Part shown: piece after piece, positions 34,135 through 47,171 of the stretch | How positions within the stretch are numbered: the stretch's first letter is position 1 | Layout of the letters: each line of letters begins with the position of its first letter | Assembly (NCBI GenBank): GCA_029948255.1 | Contig: JALIZF010001490.1 | Span: forward strand, 295,602 to 359,601 | Length of the DNA: 64,000 nucleotides | Source: Telmatactis stephensoni | Taxonomy: Eukaryota; Cnidaria; Anthozoa; Actiniaria; Isophelliidae | Direction of reading: 5' to 3' | Program-made: the position numbers and the translations under genes | The notes under the pieces: generated by a model | What the model was told of the DNA's origin: nothing | The model's input: only the letters and a program-made list of their open reading frames with translations | The model's database searches: none

Positions 34135-36690
34135 TTTTCTGTTTATTATATGAAATCCTCATTGCAAATCGAAAGATTTCTGGGCTTGTCATTGAGATCG
34201 TTTATCATATGGTAAACGAACGGCGGATATTGTATGCGTTTGTTTTCGGCGTCTTTTGTGAACCAAATCAATTCAATCCGATATCGCCGTTTTAATAAAA
34301 AGAGAAATTGTCGACCAACAGATACATTTTAGGAGGTAAGGAGTACCTGAGCTTGGGTAAGTAAGGTAGGAGCACTGCCCCAAAACACAAAGTGTCAGAA
34401 AGCTGGCGCAAAAGCTTTTTGTTGTTTAGTATAGATCATTTGTCTGCGCATGCGTTTATTTTTCTTTTGAGCATTTGCATATCGAACGGAAGAAAATTAT
34501 GTTGACACGGAAATTTTTGGCAGAATAATGTAAACAAAGCGTGTCTATCGTAGTAAGTGATTTTTTAATGCATGAATTGCCTCTTTCTTTACTGTTCATT
34601 ACTTTCAACTACGATATACTTAATGTTCGGCATGATCCACCACTCACAATATGACACATCAAACATTTTGGAGTGGAAGGCAAGGGACTCGAGAGTTTGA
34701 TTTTTTGCTGAATTTATATTTGTAGATCAATAATTTAACGACAATAGCCGCTTTGGCCTTACCTTATTTGAATTCATGAACAAAATGTAAGCCAACAAGA
34801 TTGAAATAAATTGAAATTGAAATAAATCACATTTGGTTGATTATACGGTTTTCGATGCACTTTTAATTATGCTTAATTATGAGTTATTTAGCTGGTTTCA
34901 ATGAAGTAAACGCAGAGTAGCTCTTTAGTATGATTTATTCATGTTATGAAATCTAGAATTGACCTTCCTTCGAAATGTATTAAAAAAAATCAGTAGTTAT
35001 TTCATAATTCGAATAAAGTTCCATATCTTGGCATTTCTAAATTATGGACTATAACATGGACTTCTATTATGGACTATAACATGGACTTCTAGTTAAAGTA
35101 AATACAAGGGACTAATGTTTTGAAGGTAAAATTTAGCAATCAACTGTATAACAATTTCTATCCATAATATTTTGTTCTAGCTCGCTCTCAGTAAATCCTG
35201 AATTGATAAAAGACATTGTCAGAAATAAGAACAAAATTCACTCTCTATTTACGGAGTTATGCCAATTTTCATAAAAAGCCTGGTTTTAGAATATCGACTA
35301 TATCTCCTAAACTTTTACTTTATTTGCCTTAAAAGTTACACCATTTTAAAAAAGAAAGATATCTTATTCTGCGTACCAAAATTTCAGAAATCGGTTGCTA
35401 TTTATTCGCTCAAAATTTGACCTAAAAAATCGAGCCTCCCCACAATAAATACCCGCGGGCCACCTTAAGTTTGAAATTTTACTCTGGGCGGGGTAACCTC
35501 ATGCGTAATCATTGCATAACTTTTTACACTGACAATGCAGCTCTTGTTTCTGATCAACAGATGCACTTGTAAAGATAAAAGCGTGATAATCTTTTGTGCT
35601 AAAGCTGGTGGCGGCATGTTTAAAAAATAATATTCTTTTCAAAGCCAAACACATTCCTGGGTTCAAAAATAATCTAGCAGATGCATTTTCACTTCTGTAA
35701 ATTAAACATTTCAAGCAACTTGCGCAAGCATTTTTTGACCCAGGACCAACAGTTATTCCAGACGATTTACTGCCATCTATGTGGTCTTTATACTTAAGTA
35801 GTAAAAAAGTGCCAGGTATTTTTCAAAAAGAGTTTAGATTTTGCTAGCAGGGGCAGTAAAACCATAAACCTCTGATCCATTTAAGCACTGTTTGCAGAGG
35901 CGGCGGCAGTAGCTTGTTTTTAATTCTGATATCATTCATGCATTGAGTACGCTGTTAGTATGTATATTTTTAAAATATTTTTAAGCATTATGTGTAGTAC
36001 CAAACAAGTGCTGGGGTGGGGCGGCCCTTGGGCTTTGGAGGTTTTGGCCCTCACCTTCGCTGGGCAGCAATCAAATTTATATAAATTTTATGGGCAATTC
36101 GCCATGTACTAAATATATAAGTTCATGTTCAATTAAACTGGTTATGCCTTTGGGCATAGCCATATTTCTTCCAACAATAGTTGTTGTTCTTGCCTGCGCG
36201 AACAAGCTCAGCACTTATTTGATTCTATTTCATGGTGGATTTTGAGTCATAAATGAATTTTTGCCAAAACAAGACTTTATGACGAAAAATCCGGTTCATA
36301 ATGATATTAATTCAAGGCAATGATTATTTCTAATAGCGATTGGAATTATATGGGTAGGCTTGAGTCGACCATTCTAGTAAATTGTTTTTCATCCTTGAAT
36401 TTCGACATTTTCACGCAATGGATGGCATCAGGTTTGTCGTCAACAACGGACTTCACTTCAGTTGGTGGATGATCTCATGACCTAACTGCATAATGAACAT
36501 ATAAACTGATTGCCATTAATGTAATTGAGAGTCACCTGGACATTATCATGAAGGAGTGTTGATCGTGTGAACGGCGCCATGCAGAGCAAAACAAGGAAAA
36601 TTTCGTTGGATCACTGCAGTCATCGTGCAAGCAGAAAATCGGTAAGTAAGCTTATATCTAAAACCTGTTCTCTAGCCTTGAAAACCCTCT
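34135..36690. other. no gene recognised
   Basis: AT-rich, with a short exact duplication (ACTATAACATGGACTTCTA twice, near 35046-35090). A possible first exon, MQSKTRKISLDHC...ending at GTAAGT near 36649, has no partner exon that I can see. Confidence 0.35.
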
Positions 36691-36724
36691 TTACCAAATA
36701 TATAGATTATGTACTTCTTATGTA

Positions 36725-36985
36725 CTTATTAATGATCCCACGGTAGTATGTCAGCAATATCTTTGGAACAACAAGCATATTAAAATAGCTAGTAAATCAA
36801 TTTTTTACAAAGAATTCTCAGACTGTAATATAAATAAAGTTGAGGATTTGTTTGACAGGAATTACGATTTAACTTGGATGTGCAAAAAGTAAAGGGTTAA
36901 AAGATAAAGATTATATAAAATGGGCAGGCATTATTAGTGCGATTCTACCCTCGTGGAAAACACTAAAAAAAAAAAACTTGAAGAA
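36725..36985 (+). mobile_element. L1/Tx1-type LINE ORF2 C-terminal fragment
   Basis: Frame pieces NDPTVVCQQYLWNNKHIKI, SIFYKEF...NKVEDLFD and, after a frameshift, LKDKDYIKWAGIISAILPSWK. The LWxN...FYKE...DLFD series is typical of the C-terminus of L1-like ORF2. It ends in A-rich sequence. Confidence 0.65.
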
Positions 36986-37202
36986 CAAACAATGTCAATC
37001 ACAAAAAAAAAAAAAAAAAAGATTATGTAATGCTGAGTTTTTTGGCTGGTATCGTACCGGTTTGATGAACACAGAGATTAAGCTAGATTAGCTTAGATTA
37101 AATGGATGATCGCTAAAATTATCGAAATAAAACGGCAAAGTTTACACTGAGGGGAAATTTATTTCCGGTTATAAACAAGCTCAAACAAGATCAATTCAAT
37201 AT

Positions 37203-37848
37203 GAACAGAAAAAATAGGCGCATAATATGCGCATGCCGTGGCTAGAGCAATTGTATAGCTGTCCGTGAATTAAGCATATTAGTTGAGTATTAGGTTCTTA
37301 CGAGGCTGGCATATCCTCCGAAGAGGCTCAGTTTGCTTTTGTTTTCGTATTATTAGATTGTTTATCAGCAATCTTTGTTCCTTGTATGGAATCAGCGAGT
37401 GTTGTTTTCCATTTCTTGCTTAGTCGCTTGGCTCTGGACTAGCTCTGAATTGTGGCTGAAAAATCGACCAAATAGTTGGTAAAAACCAGAAACAACTTTA
37501 ATTTCATTGCACTCTTTAGAGATACCAAATGAAAGCTGCGATAAATACTATTGTTCATTAAAGCAAAAGTTATTCACTCATCTCTACAAAACAAACAAAC
37601 GAAAAATGGCGCAGTCGTTATTTATTCCATGAGGCGGCAGCAGCTTATGAGCAAATATTCGAGAGATGATTGGTTCCGAGTCTTTTTCTTTGTCAGTGCT
37701 GAAGACCATTCCAAACTGCTAATTGGCCCCGAAGTTTACCGAGTGTCGACTCTTGCCGAAGTTTTCCCGATCGTGGAGTTCCTGTGGTGGTTACTCACTT
37801 ACAGCACGATGACATAGTGGCTAGGGCCTCTACGAGGCTCTAGCCACA
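37203..37848 (+). mobile_element. dispersed ~650-bp element, copy 1
   Basis: Bounded by GGCTAGAGC (37240) and GGCTAGGGCC...GGCTCTAGCC (37819-37847). Nearly the same sequence occurs inverted at 61836-62490. The 88-codon open frame inside (37551-37817) is shared in shortened form with the other copy but matches no family I know. Confidence 0.75.
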
Positions 37849-37849
37849 A

Positions 37850-38550
37850 AAATAGTGCAGGAATATCGCAGAATTATTCAGGTTTTTTTGCTACAAGCAT
37901 GAAAATTGGCACAATGATAGAAGACAACATGCTGACTAGATTCTGATGTAGCGCCACGCCCAAAAATCAATACTTCCAGTTTTACACCAGTGGAATTAAT
38001 TTTCACTTAAAATTAAATAAGATTGTTACATTAACAAGGTGTTCCATGAAATGTTATAATTCTTTACGAGTACTGTTCCTTCTACTTAATTAGCTATAGT
38101 GCCCCACCCTATTTTCCATACTTCCAGTTTTATGTTAATGGTTTAATCAAATTTAAAATTAATGAAAATAACAGTTTTCTTCCCCACTGTCACCATCAAC
38201 CTGTCCTATTTGGTCTGATGTTGTATTCATTTGACATGTACTGCCACACCCAAAACTCGATACTGCCAGTACAAATATATAGGAATATCTCAAGTCTCTA
38301 AAATATCAAAATTATTTACCTTGTTTTAAAGCTAAAGAGACTGAATAATAGACCGATACAATAATTACTAAAAAATGATATGATGGTGGTCAGTTGTACA
38401 ATTTGAGAAAAGAAACGTGGACTTAAATACAGCTAAGGGTTTGTGGTTCTGCACAGAAAAGGGTACAGCCAAGGAAAAGTTCTCATCCAAATCTAAAATG
38501 CCTTCTCCAAAATATTACATGCATGTAATGGATATCATGTCAAATCAGAT
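37850..38550. other. no gene recognised
   Basis: AT-rich. Contains repeated CGCCACGCCCAAAAATC.ATACT.CCAGT-like phrases near 37953, 38102 and 38245 (CCCAAAA/CCACCC...ACTTCCAGTTTTA), a degenerate repeat of ~140-150 bp. Confidence 0.4.
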
Positions 38551-38555
38551 TGAGA

Positions 38556-38717
38556 TCAAAAATTCAAACCTCTTATAGGAGACTTAACACCTCTTTTTTC
38601 TTCGTCTTTTCCTCTTTTTTCTTCGTCTTTTCCTTCTGAATTCTCAGCGCTCAAAGACGTTGTAGCTAACAGCAGCAAAGTGAAGCAAACGATCCACATG
38701 GCGTTTTCCATCCTCAT
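38556..38717 (-). CDS. small secreted peptide precursor (unrecognised), 53 aa
   Basis: From the ATG at 38717: MRMENAMWIVCFTLLLLATTSLSA is a good signal peptide. The mature part is short and charged with an exact GKDEEKR-GKDEEKR repeat, then GVKSPIRGLNF and TGA. Each repeat ends in KR, a dibasic processing site. That suggests a propeptide, or a prohormone-like or antimicrobial-type precursor whose later exon is not visible (a weak AGAG/GTTTGA donor lies near the end). The in-frame ATG 33 bases upstream would add 11 basic residues before the signal. A TTAAATAG box near 38765 favours the inner start. Confidence 0.45.
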   Translation of the reverse strand: MRMENAMWIVCFTLLLLATTSLSAENSEGKDEEKRGKDEEKRGVKSPIRGLNF

Positions 38718-39750
38718 CGTTCGATGTCTTCTTCGACAACTGAAGTTCATGCTTTGTCATCGCTATTTAAGCAGCTCTAGGTAAGGTTGAGTGAGCAGGC
38801 TTTAAAATAGTTTTAAATGAAAGCATCTCATCAGTGACTCTCAAGTACTGTTCTTGATCAGTGAACAACTTAATTATGTCGCAACATTAAGATCTGTCAA
38901 CACATCAAAGAATGACTCTTCTTTGCTCAGTGACCGCGTTGACATAATATCATAATTATACTATAATGTATTTTCTTATAAGGCGTATTTTGCATGTCGC
39001 AATGATCAAATGCACTTATAAATAATAATAACACGCACATTTTTAAAGATCGCTGAAATGAAATTATACTGAAAATTGTGGCGTACCGTCCTCTAAGATC
39101 AAAATATTTGTGGTGGCTTTTTACCTTTAATTATCATCATCATCATCATTATTATTATTATTATTTATTATCATCTATTTACTAACAACTATACCATCAT
39201 ACTTTACCACCCTTAGGTATATTTTGCAACTTTCATATCTACAAGAAGTATACTATTATTGGCTGTGTCTCTGATACCAAAAAACTTACAATATTCATTG
39301 AAATATTTGTTTTAATAGCCGGTTAGTTTTTATTAGCTCGGAAAACAAAGTGGGCGGGATTGATCAATATGAACAGGCACGAAGTGCTTAGTACTGTTCT
39401 TGATCAGTGAACAACTTAATTAATTATGACGCACATTAAGATCTTTCAACACATCAAAAGAATGACTCTTCTTTGCTCAGTGACCGCCTTGCGCATTTTC
39501 ATGCCGCAATGATCAAATGCACTTAAAAACAATAATAACATGCACATTTTTAAAGATCGCTGAAATGAAATTATACTAAAAATTGAAGCGTACCGTCCTC
39601 TAAGATCAAAATATTTGTGGTGGCTTTTTACCTTTAATTATTATCATTATTATCATTATTATTATCGCCTTTTTTCTTTTTGCTTATTTCATCCTACTAA
39701 GCCGGGTCTAAACCAAAGACCTAAAGCAAAGTAAGGTATAGAATAACATA

Positions 39751-40104
39751 TTACTTGATGGAGAGTACCCTCCTTAATATATGTGCTGTTCTTAGGAAGG
39801 CTATTTTCTGAAGTTCTTTAATATCAATGCTTCCAGGAATCTTGTCAGTAAATTTCTCAAGTCCTTTTTTAACAAGCCCCAAAGCCTCAATGACAACTGT
39901 AATGGCCTCTGTTTTCACCACCCACATCCTATTGGTTTCGATTTCTAAATCTTTATACTTGGAGAGATTTTCAGTAACTTTGATAGAGGTATTTAGATCA
40001 GATGGGATGGACATGTCAATTAGAAGACAGGCATTTTCATTTCTTTTTTTGATGACAATGTCTGGCCTATTCGCTTTAATTTCTCTGTCACTATGAATAG
40101 GCAT
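39751..40104 (-). mobile_element. restriction-like endonuclease tail of a non-LTR retroelement, copy 1
   Basis: 117 codons from MPIHSDREIKA to VLSIK. R-P-D, then 14 residues, then D (RPDIVIKK...LLID) fits the K/R-PD-x12-14-D motif of the RLE domain in R2/NeSL-type LINEs, followed by SKYKDLEIET...LRRVLS. The RT is absent. The frame runs upstream into a translated (TTA)n tract, which is not coding. Confidence 0.65.
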
Positions 40105-40115
40105 GTCACATAAAC

Positions 40116-40118
<3 letters not shown>

Positions 40119-40191
<73 letters not shown>

Positions 40192-40210
40192 TATTATTAT
40201 TATTATTATA
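40119..40210. repeat. (TTA)n tract
   Basis: One of several ATT/TTA runs in the array (also about 40396-40435, 44890-44937, 44985-45010 and 47130-47172). Confidence 0.9.
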
Positions 40211-40393
40211 GAGTGCATGCACTTAATCCGTGAAACAAACACTACTAATTAGTAGTAAATAGTGTTGATTAGACAATAGGAAACAAAGGAATTACCATAA
40301 TTTAGCGCTATTTTGTACTATTTATGTTTCACGGATTAAGTGCGTGCACTCTATCATTTATATTATTATTATTACGTACGTTTTAGAAAAAAA

Positions 40394-40435
<42 letters not shown>

Positions 40436-42388
40436 TATTATCATCTATTTACTAACAACTATGCCGTTATACTTTACCACCCTTAGGTATATTTTGCAAC
40501 TTTCATATCTACAAGAAGTATACTATTATTGGCTGTGTCTCTGATACCAAAAAACTTACAATATTCAATGAAATATTTGTTTTAATAGCCGGTTAGTTTT
40601 TATTAGCTCAGAAAACAAAGTGGGCGGGATTGATCAATGAACAGCCAGGAAGTGCGCAGTCCCTTATACCTTCATTATTACCTAAAATCCATGATCTCAA
40701 AATTGTATTCCTGCCAAAATAAAACCTTTTGGTTCATTTTCTTAACAACTTGAAACTTAAATACTTCGACATTTTGACATTATGATTTACGAATATGAAT
40801 CATGCATCATTTAAACTCAAGAGTAAAATTCGATTTGAAGCGATACGATGCGAAACGAATGACACTTATTAGGAATACTCAGAAATGAAAGCACGAATTC
40901 TGAATATTTAAAGTTTTTTAATGTTTTTAGAGTTTTTTTTCCTTTTCACTTATGTATAACATAATGAGTAGTATAACCATGCGTAGAGTGCTTAGAGTGA
41001 TCGCACTTAATCCGTGAAAAAGTGCAAAATCTACTTCATTCTACAAAGTATAAAATCCTTTGTTTTCCATTGTTTAATTGTTTGAAAAACTTTATAAGAA
41101 ATTGCACTAATTTGCACTAATTAAACAATAGAAAACAAATAATTTCGCGCTATTTAGTACAACTTAGTTCGCTAACTTTTTCACGGATATATTGTAAGCA
41201 CTCTAGTTAAAAAACGATATTAAGTTAAAAACCCCTTGAATTGCTGAAAAATACCACTGATGTTTTTAATTATGAAGCAAAACTAGCTCACTTTTGACGA
41301 GCGGAGTCTCAGAAAACACTTTTTAGGTGGAAATGATTGGCTTTCAAATAGTTTTAAATGAAAGCATCTCATCAGTGACTCTCAACTACTGTTCTTGATC
41401 AGTGAACAACTTATTAACTGTGGCGTACATTAAGATCTGTCAACACATCAAAAGAATGACTCTTCTTTGCTCAGTGACCGCGTTGACATAATATCATAAT
41501 TATACTATAATGTATTTTCTTATAAGGCGTATTTTGCATGTCGCAATGATCAAATGCACTTATAAATAATAATAACACGCACATTTTTAAAGATCGCTGA
41601 AATGAAATTATACTAAAAATTGTGGCGTACCGTCCTCTAAGATCAAAATATTTGTGGTGGCTTTTTACCTTTAATTATCATCATCATCATCATTATTATT
41701 ATTATTATTTATTATCATCTATTTACTAACAACTATACCATCATACTTTACCACCCTTAGGTATATTTTGCAACTTTCATATCTACAAGAAGTATACTAT
41801 TATTGGCTGTGTCTCTGATACCAAAAAACTTACAATATTCAATGAAATATTTGTTTTAATAGCCGGTTAGTTTTTATTAGCTCGGAAAACAAAGTGGGCG
41901 GGATTGATCAATATGAACAGGCACGAAGTGCTTAGTACTGTTCTTGATCAGTGAACAACTTAATTAATTATGACGCACATTAAGATCTTTCAACACATCA
42001 AAAGAATGACTCTTCTTTGCTCAGTGACCGCCTTGCGCATTTTCATGCCGCAATGATCAAATGCACTTAAAAACAATAATAACATGCACATTTTTAAAGA
42101 TCGCTGAAATGAAATTATACTAAAAATTGGGGCGTACCGTCCTCTAAGATCAAAATATTTGTGGTGGCTTTTTACCTTTAATTATTATCATTATTATCAT
42201 TATTATTATCGCCTTTTTTCTTTTTGCTTATTTCATCCTACTAAGCCGGGTCTAAACCAAAGACCTAAAGCAAAGTAAGGTATAGAATAACATATTACTT
42301 GATGGAGAGTACCCTCCTTAATATATGTGCTGTTCCTAGGAAGGCTATTTTCTGAAGTTCTTTAATATCAATGCTTCCAGGAATCTTG

Positions 42389-42610
42389 TCAGTAAATGAC
42401 AACTGGAATGACCTCTTTTTTCATCCCCCACATCCTATTGGTTTCGATTTCTAAATCTTTATACTTGGAAAGTTTTTCAGTAACTTTGATAGAGGTATTT
42501 AGATCAGATGGGATGGACATGTCAATTAGAAGACAGGTATTTTCATTTCTTTTTTTGATGACAATGTCTGGTCTATTCGCTTTAATTTCTCTGTCACTAT
42601 GAATAGGCAT
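42389..42610 (-). pseudogene. RLE tail, copy 2, truncated
   Basis: Same domain start, but a 38-bp deletion after GTCAGTAAAT shifts the frame and ends the protein at VIPVVIY. Confidence 0.65.
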
Positions 42611-44524
42611 GTCACATAAAATTATTATTATAATTATTATTATTATTATTATATTTATATTATTTATATTATTAATACGTAAGTTTTAGAAAAAAATATA
42701 TTATTATTATTTATTATTATTATTATTATATTTCTATTATTATTAATACGTAAGTTGTAGAAAAAACATATTATTATTATTATTTATTATTATTATTATT
42801 TAATATCATCCATTTACTAACAACTATGCCGTCATACTTTACCACCCTTAGGTATATTTTGCAACTTTCATATCTACAAGAAGTATACTATTATTGGCTG
42901 TGTCTCTGATACCAAAAAACTTACAATATTCAATGAAATATTTGTTTTAATAGCCGGTTAGTTTTTATTAGCTCGGAAAACAAAGTGGGTGGGATTGATT
43001 CATGAACAGGCAGCTAGGAGTGCCTAGCCCTTATACGTTCATTGTAACGTTACCTAAGATCCATGATCTCAAAATTGTATTCCGGCCAAGATAAAACCTT
43101 TTGGTTCATTTTCTTAACAACTTGAAACTTATATACTTCGACATTTTGAAATTATGATTTACGAATATGAATCATGCATCATTTAAACTCAAGAGTAAAA
43201 TTCGATTTGAAGCGATGCGAAACAAATGACGCTTATTAGGAATACTCAGAAATGAAAGCACGAATTCTGAATATTTAAAGTTTTTTTGGACATTAGCTGA
43301 TAACAAGGCAATATTTTTCTTCTTCAGCTGAATCTGTTAAGCTTTTGCTTCTAGAATGTAATTGAAAGCTTTTCACATTAGTTGCGGACTTCAGCTTAAG
43401 TATAACTTAATAAGTAGTATAACCATGCGTAGTTAAAAAACGATATTAAGTTAAAAATCCCTTAAATTGCTGAAAAATACCACTGATGTTTTTAATTATG
43501 AAGCAAAACTCGCTCACTTTTGACGAGCGAAGTCTCAGAAAACACTTTTTAGGTGGAAATGATTGGAAACAGGCTTTGAAATAGTTTTAAATGAAAGCAT
43601 CTCATCAGTAACTCTCAAGTACTGTTCTTGATCAGTGAACAACTTATTAACTATGGCGTACAATAAGATCTGTCAACACATCAAAAGAATGACTCTTCTT
43701 TGCTCAGTGACCACGTTGACATAATATCATAATTATACTATAATCTATTAACTTATAAGGCGTATTTTGCATGTCGCAATGATCAAATGCACTTATAAAT
43801 AATAATAACTTGCACATTTTTAAAGATCGCTGAAATGCAATTATACTAAAAATTGGGGCGTACCGTCCTCTAAGATCAAAATATTTGTGGTGGCTTTTTA
43901 CCTTTAATTATCATCATCATCATCATTATTATTATTATTTATTATCATCTATTTACTAACAACTATACCATCATACTTTACCACCCTTAGGTATATTTTG
44001 CAACTTTCATATCTACAAGAAGTATACTATTATTGGCTGTGTCTCTGATACCAAAAAACTTACAATATTCAATTATATATTTGTTTTAATAGCCGGTTAG
44101 TTTTTATTAGCTCGGAAAACAAAGTGGGCGGGATTGATTAATGAACAGGCACGAAGTGCTTAGTACTGTTCTTGATCAGTGAACAACTTAATTAACTATG
44201 ACGCACATTAAGATCTGTCAACATATCAAAAGAATGACTCTTCTTTGCTCAGTGACCGCCTTGCGCATTTTCATGCCGCAATGATCAAATGCACTTAAAA
44301 ACAATAATAACATGCACATTTTTAAAGATCGCTGAAATGAAATTATACTAAAAATTGGGGCGTACCGTCCTCTAAGATCAAAATATTTGTCATGGCTTTG
44401 TACCTTTAATTATTATCATTATTATCATTATTATTATCGCCTTTTTTTTCTTTTTGCTTATTTCATCCTACTAAGCCGGGTCTAAACCAAAGACCTAAAG
44501 CAAAGTAAGGTATAGAATAACATA

Positions 44525-44878
44525 TTACTTGATGGAGAGTACCCTCCTTAATATATGTGCTGTTCTTAGGAAGGCTATTTTCTGAAGTTCTTTAATATCA
44601 ATGCTTCCAGGAATCTTGTCAGTAAATTTCTCAAGTCCTTTTTTAACAAGCCCCAAAGCCTCAATGACAACTGTAATGGCCTCTGTTTTCACCGCCCACA
44701 TCCTATTGGTTTCGATTTCTAAATCTTTATACTTGGAGAGTTTTTCAGTAACTTTGATAGAGGTATTTAGATCAGATGGGATGGACATGTCAATTAGAAG
44801 ACAGGCATTTTCATTTCTTTTTTTGATGACAATGTCTGGCCTATTCGCTTTAATTTCTCTGTCACTATGAATAGGCAT
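44525..44878 (-). mobile_element. RLE tail, copy 3, intact 117 codons
   Basis: Differs from copy 1 at a handful of residues (TEKLSKY, RMWAVKT). Same flanking blocks. Confidence 0.65.
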
Positions 44879-44889
44879 GTCACATAAAC

Positions 44890-44940
<51 letters not shown>

Positions 44941-44979
44941 CATTTATATTACTTATTATTACGTACGTTTTAGAAAAAA

Positions 44980-45013
<34 letters not shown>

Positions 45014-45762
45014 CATTTATATTATTATTAATACGTAAGTTTTAGAAAAAAATTTATTATTATTATTTATTATTATTATTATTTATTATCATCTATTTAC
45101 TAACAACTATGCCGTCATACTTTACCACCCTTAGGTATATTTTGCAACTTTCATATCTACAAGAAGTATACTATTATTGGCTGTGTCTCTGATACCAAAA
45201 AACTTACAATATTCAATGAAATATTTGTTTTAATAGCCGGTTAGTTTTTATTAGCTCGGAAAACAAAGTGGGCGAGATTGATCAATATGAACAGGCACGA
45301 AGTGCTTAGTTCTGTTCTTGATCAGTGAACAACTTAATTAATTATGACGCACATTAAGATCTTTCAACACATCAAAAGAATGACTCTTCTTTGCTCAGTG
45401 ACCGCCTTGCGCATTTTCATGCCGCAATGATCAAATGCACTTAAAAACAAAAATTAAATGCACATTTTTAAAGATCGCTGAAATGAAATTATACTAAAAA
45501 TTGGGACGTACCGTCCTCTAAGATCAAAATATTTGTCATGGCTTTGTACCTTTAATTATTATCATTATTATCATTATTATCATCGCCTTTTTTCTTTTTG
45601 CTTATTTCATCCTACTAAGCCGGGTCTAAACCATAGACCTAAAGCAAAGTAAGGTATAGAATAACATATTACTTGATGGAGAGTACGCTCGTTAATATAT
45701 GTGCTGTTCCTAGGAAGGCTATTTTCTGAAGTTCTTTAATATCAATGCTTCCAGGAATCTTG

Positions 45763-45984
45763 TCAGTAAATGACAACTGGAATGACCTCTGTTTTCATCC
45801 CCAACATCCTATTGGTTTCGATTTCTAAATCTTTATACTTGGAGAGTTTTTCAGTAACTTTGATAGAGGTATTTAGATCAGATGGGATTGACATGTCAAT
45901 TAGAAGACAGGTATTTTCATTTCTTTTTTTGATGACAATGTCTGGTCTTTTCGCTTTAATTTCTCTGTCACTATGAATAGGCAT
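45763..45984 (-). pseudogene. RLE tail, copy 4, truncated
   Basis: Shares the 38-bp deletion of copy 2, so the two descend from one deleted copy. Confidence 0.65.
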
Positions 45985-46765
45985 GTCACATAAAATTATT
46001 ATTATTATTATTATTATTATATTTATATTATTTATATTATTATTAATACGTAAGTTTTAGAAAAAATATATTATTATTATTTATTATTATTATTATTATT
46101 ATATTTATATTATTTATATTATTATTAATACGTAAGTTTTAGAAAAAATATATTATTATTATTATTTATTATTATTATTATTTAATATCATCTATTTACT
46201 AACAACTATGCCATCATACTTTACCACCCTTAGGTATATTTTGCAACTTTCATATCTACAAGAAGTATACTATTATTGGCTGTGTCTCTGATACCAAAAA
46301 ACTTACAAGATTCAATTATATATTTGTTTTAATAGCCGGTTAGTTTTTATTAGCTCGGAAAACAAAGTGGGCGGGATTGATTAATGAACAGGCACGAAGT
46401 GCTTAGTACTGTTCTTGATCAGTGAACAACTTAATTAACTATGACGCACATTAAGATCTGTCAACATATCAAAAGAATGACTCTTCTTTGCTCAGTGACC
46501 GCCTTGCGCATTTTCATGCCGCAATGATCAAACGCACTTAAAAACAATAATAACATGCACATTTTTAAAGATCGCTGAAATGAAATTATACTAAAAATTG
46601 GGGCGTACCGTCCTCTAAGATCAAAATATTTGTCATGGCTTTGTACCTTTAATTATTATCATTATTATCATTATTATTATCGCCTTATTTCTTTTTGCTT
46701 ATTTCATCCTACTAAGCCGGGTCTAAACCATAGACCTAAAGCAAAGTAAGGTATAGAATAGCATA

Positions 46766-47119
46766 TTATTTGATGGAGAGTACCCTCCTTAATATATGTG
46801 CTGTTCTTAGGAAGGCTATTTTCTGAAGTTCTTTAATATCAATGCTTCCAGGAATCTTGTCAGTAAATTTCTCAAGTCCTTTTTTAACAAGCCCCAAAGC
46901 CTCAATGACAACTGTAATGGCCTCTGTTTTCACCACCCACATCATATTGGTTTCGATTTCTAAATCTTTATACTTGGAGAGTTTTTCAGTAACTTTGATA
47001 GAGGTATTTAGATCAGATGGGATGGACATGTCAATTAGAAGACAGGCATTTTCATTTCTTTTTTTGATGACAATGTCTGGCCTATTCGCTTTAATTTCTC
47101 TGTCACTATGAATAGGCAT
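46766..47119 (-). mobile_element. RLE tail, copy 5, intact 117 codons
   Basis: Nearly identical to copies 1 and 3 (TNMMWVVKT variant). Confidence 0.65.
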
Positions 47120-47130
47120 GTCACATAAAC

Positions 47131-47171
<41 letters not shown>

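Noticed and set aside
39827..40096. Plus-strand open frames opposite the RLE copies (also 42396, 44601, 45770, 46842)
   Set aside because: Antisense shadows of the RLE tail, kept open by the sense frame.
40105..40242. N-terminal extension of the RLE ORF with an Ile run
   Set aside because: It is a translated (TTA)n tract; the domain starts at MPIHSD.
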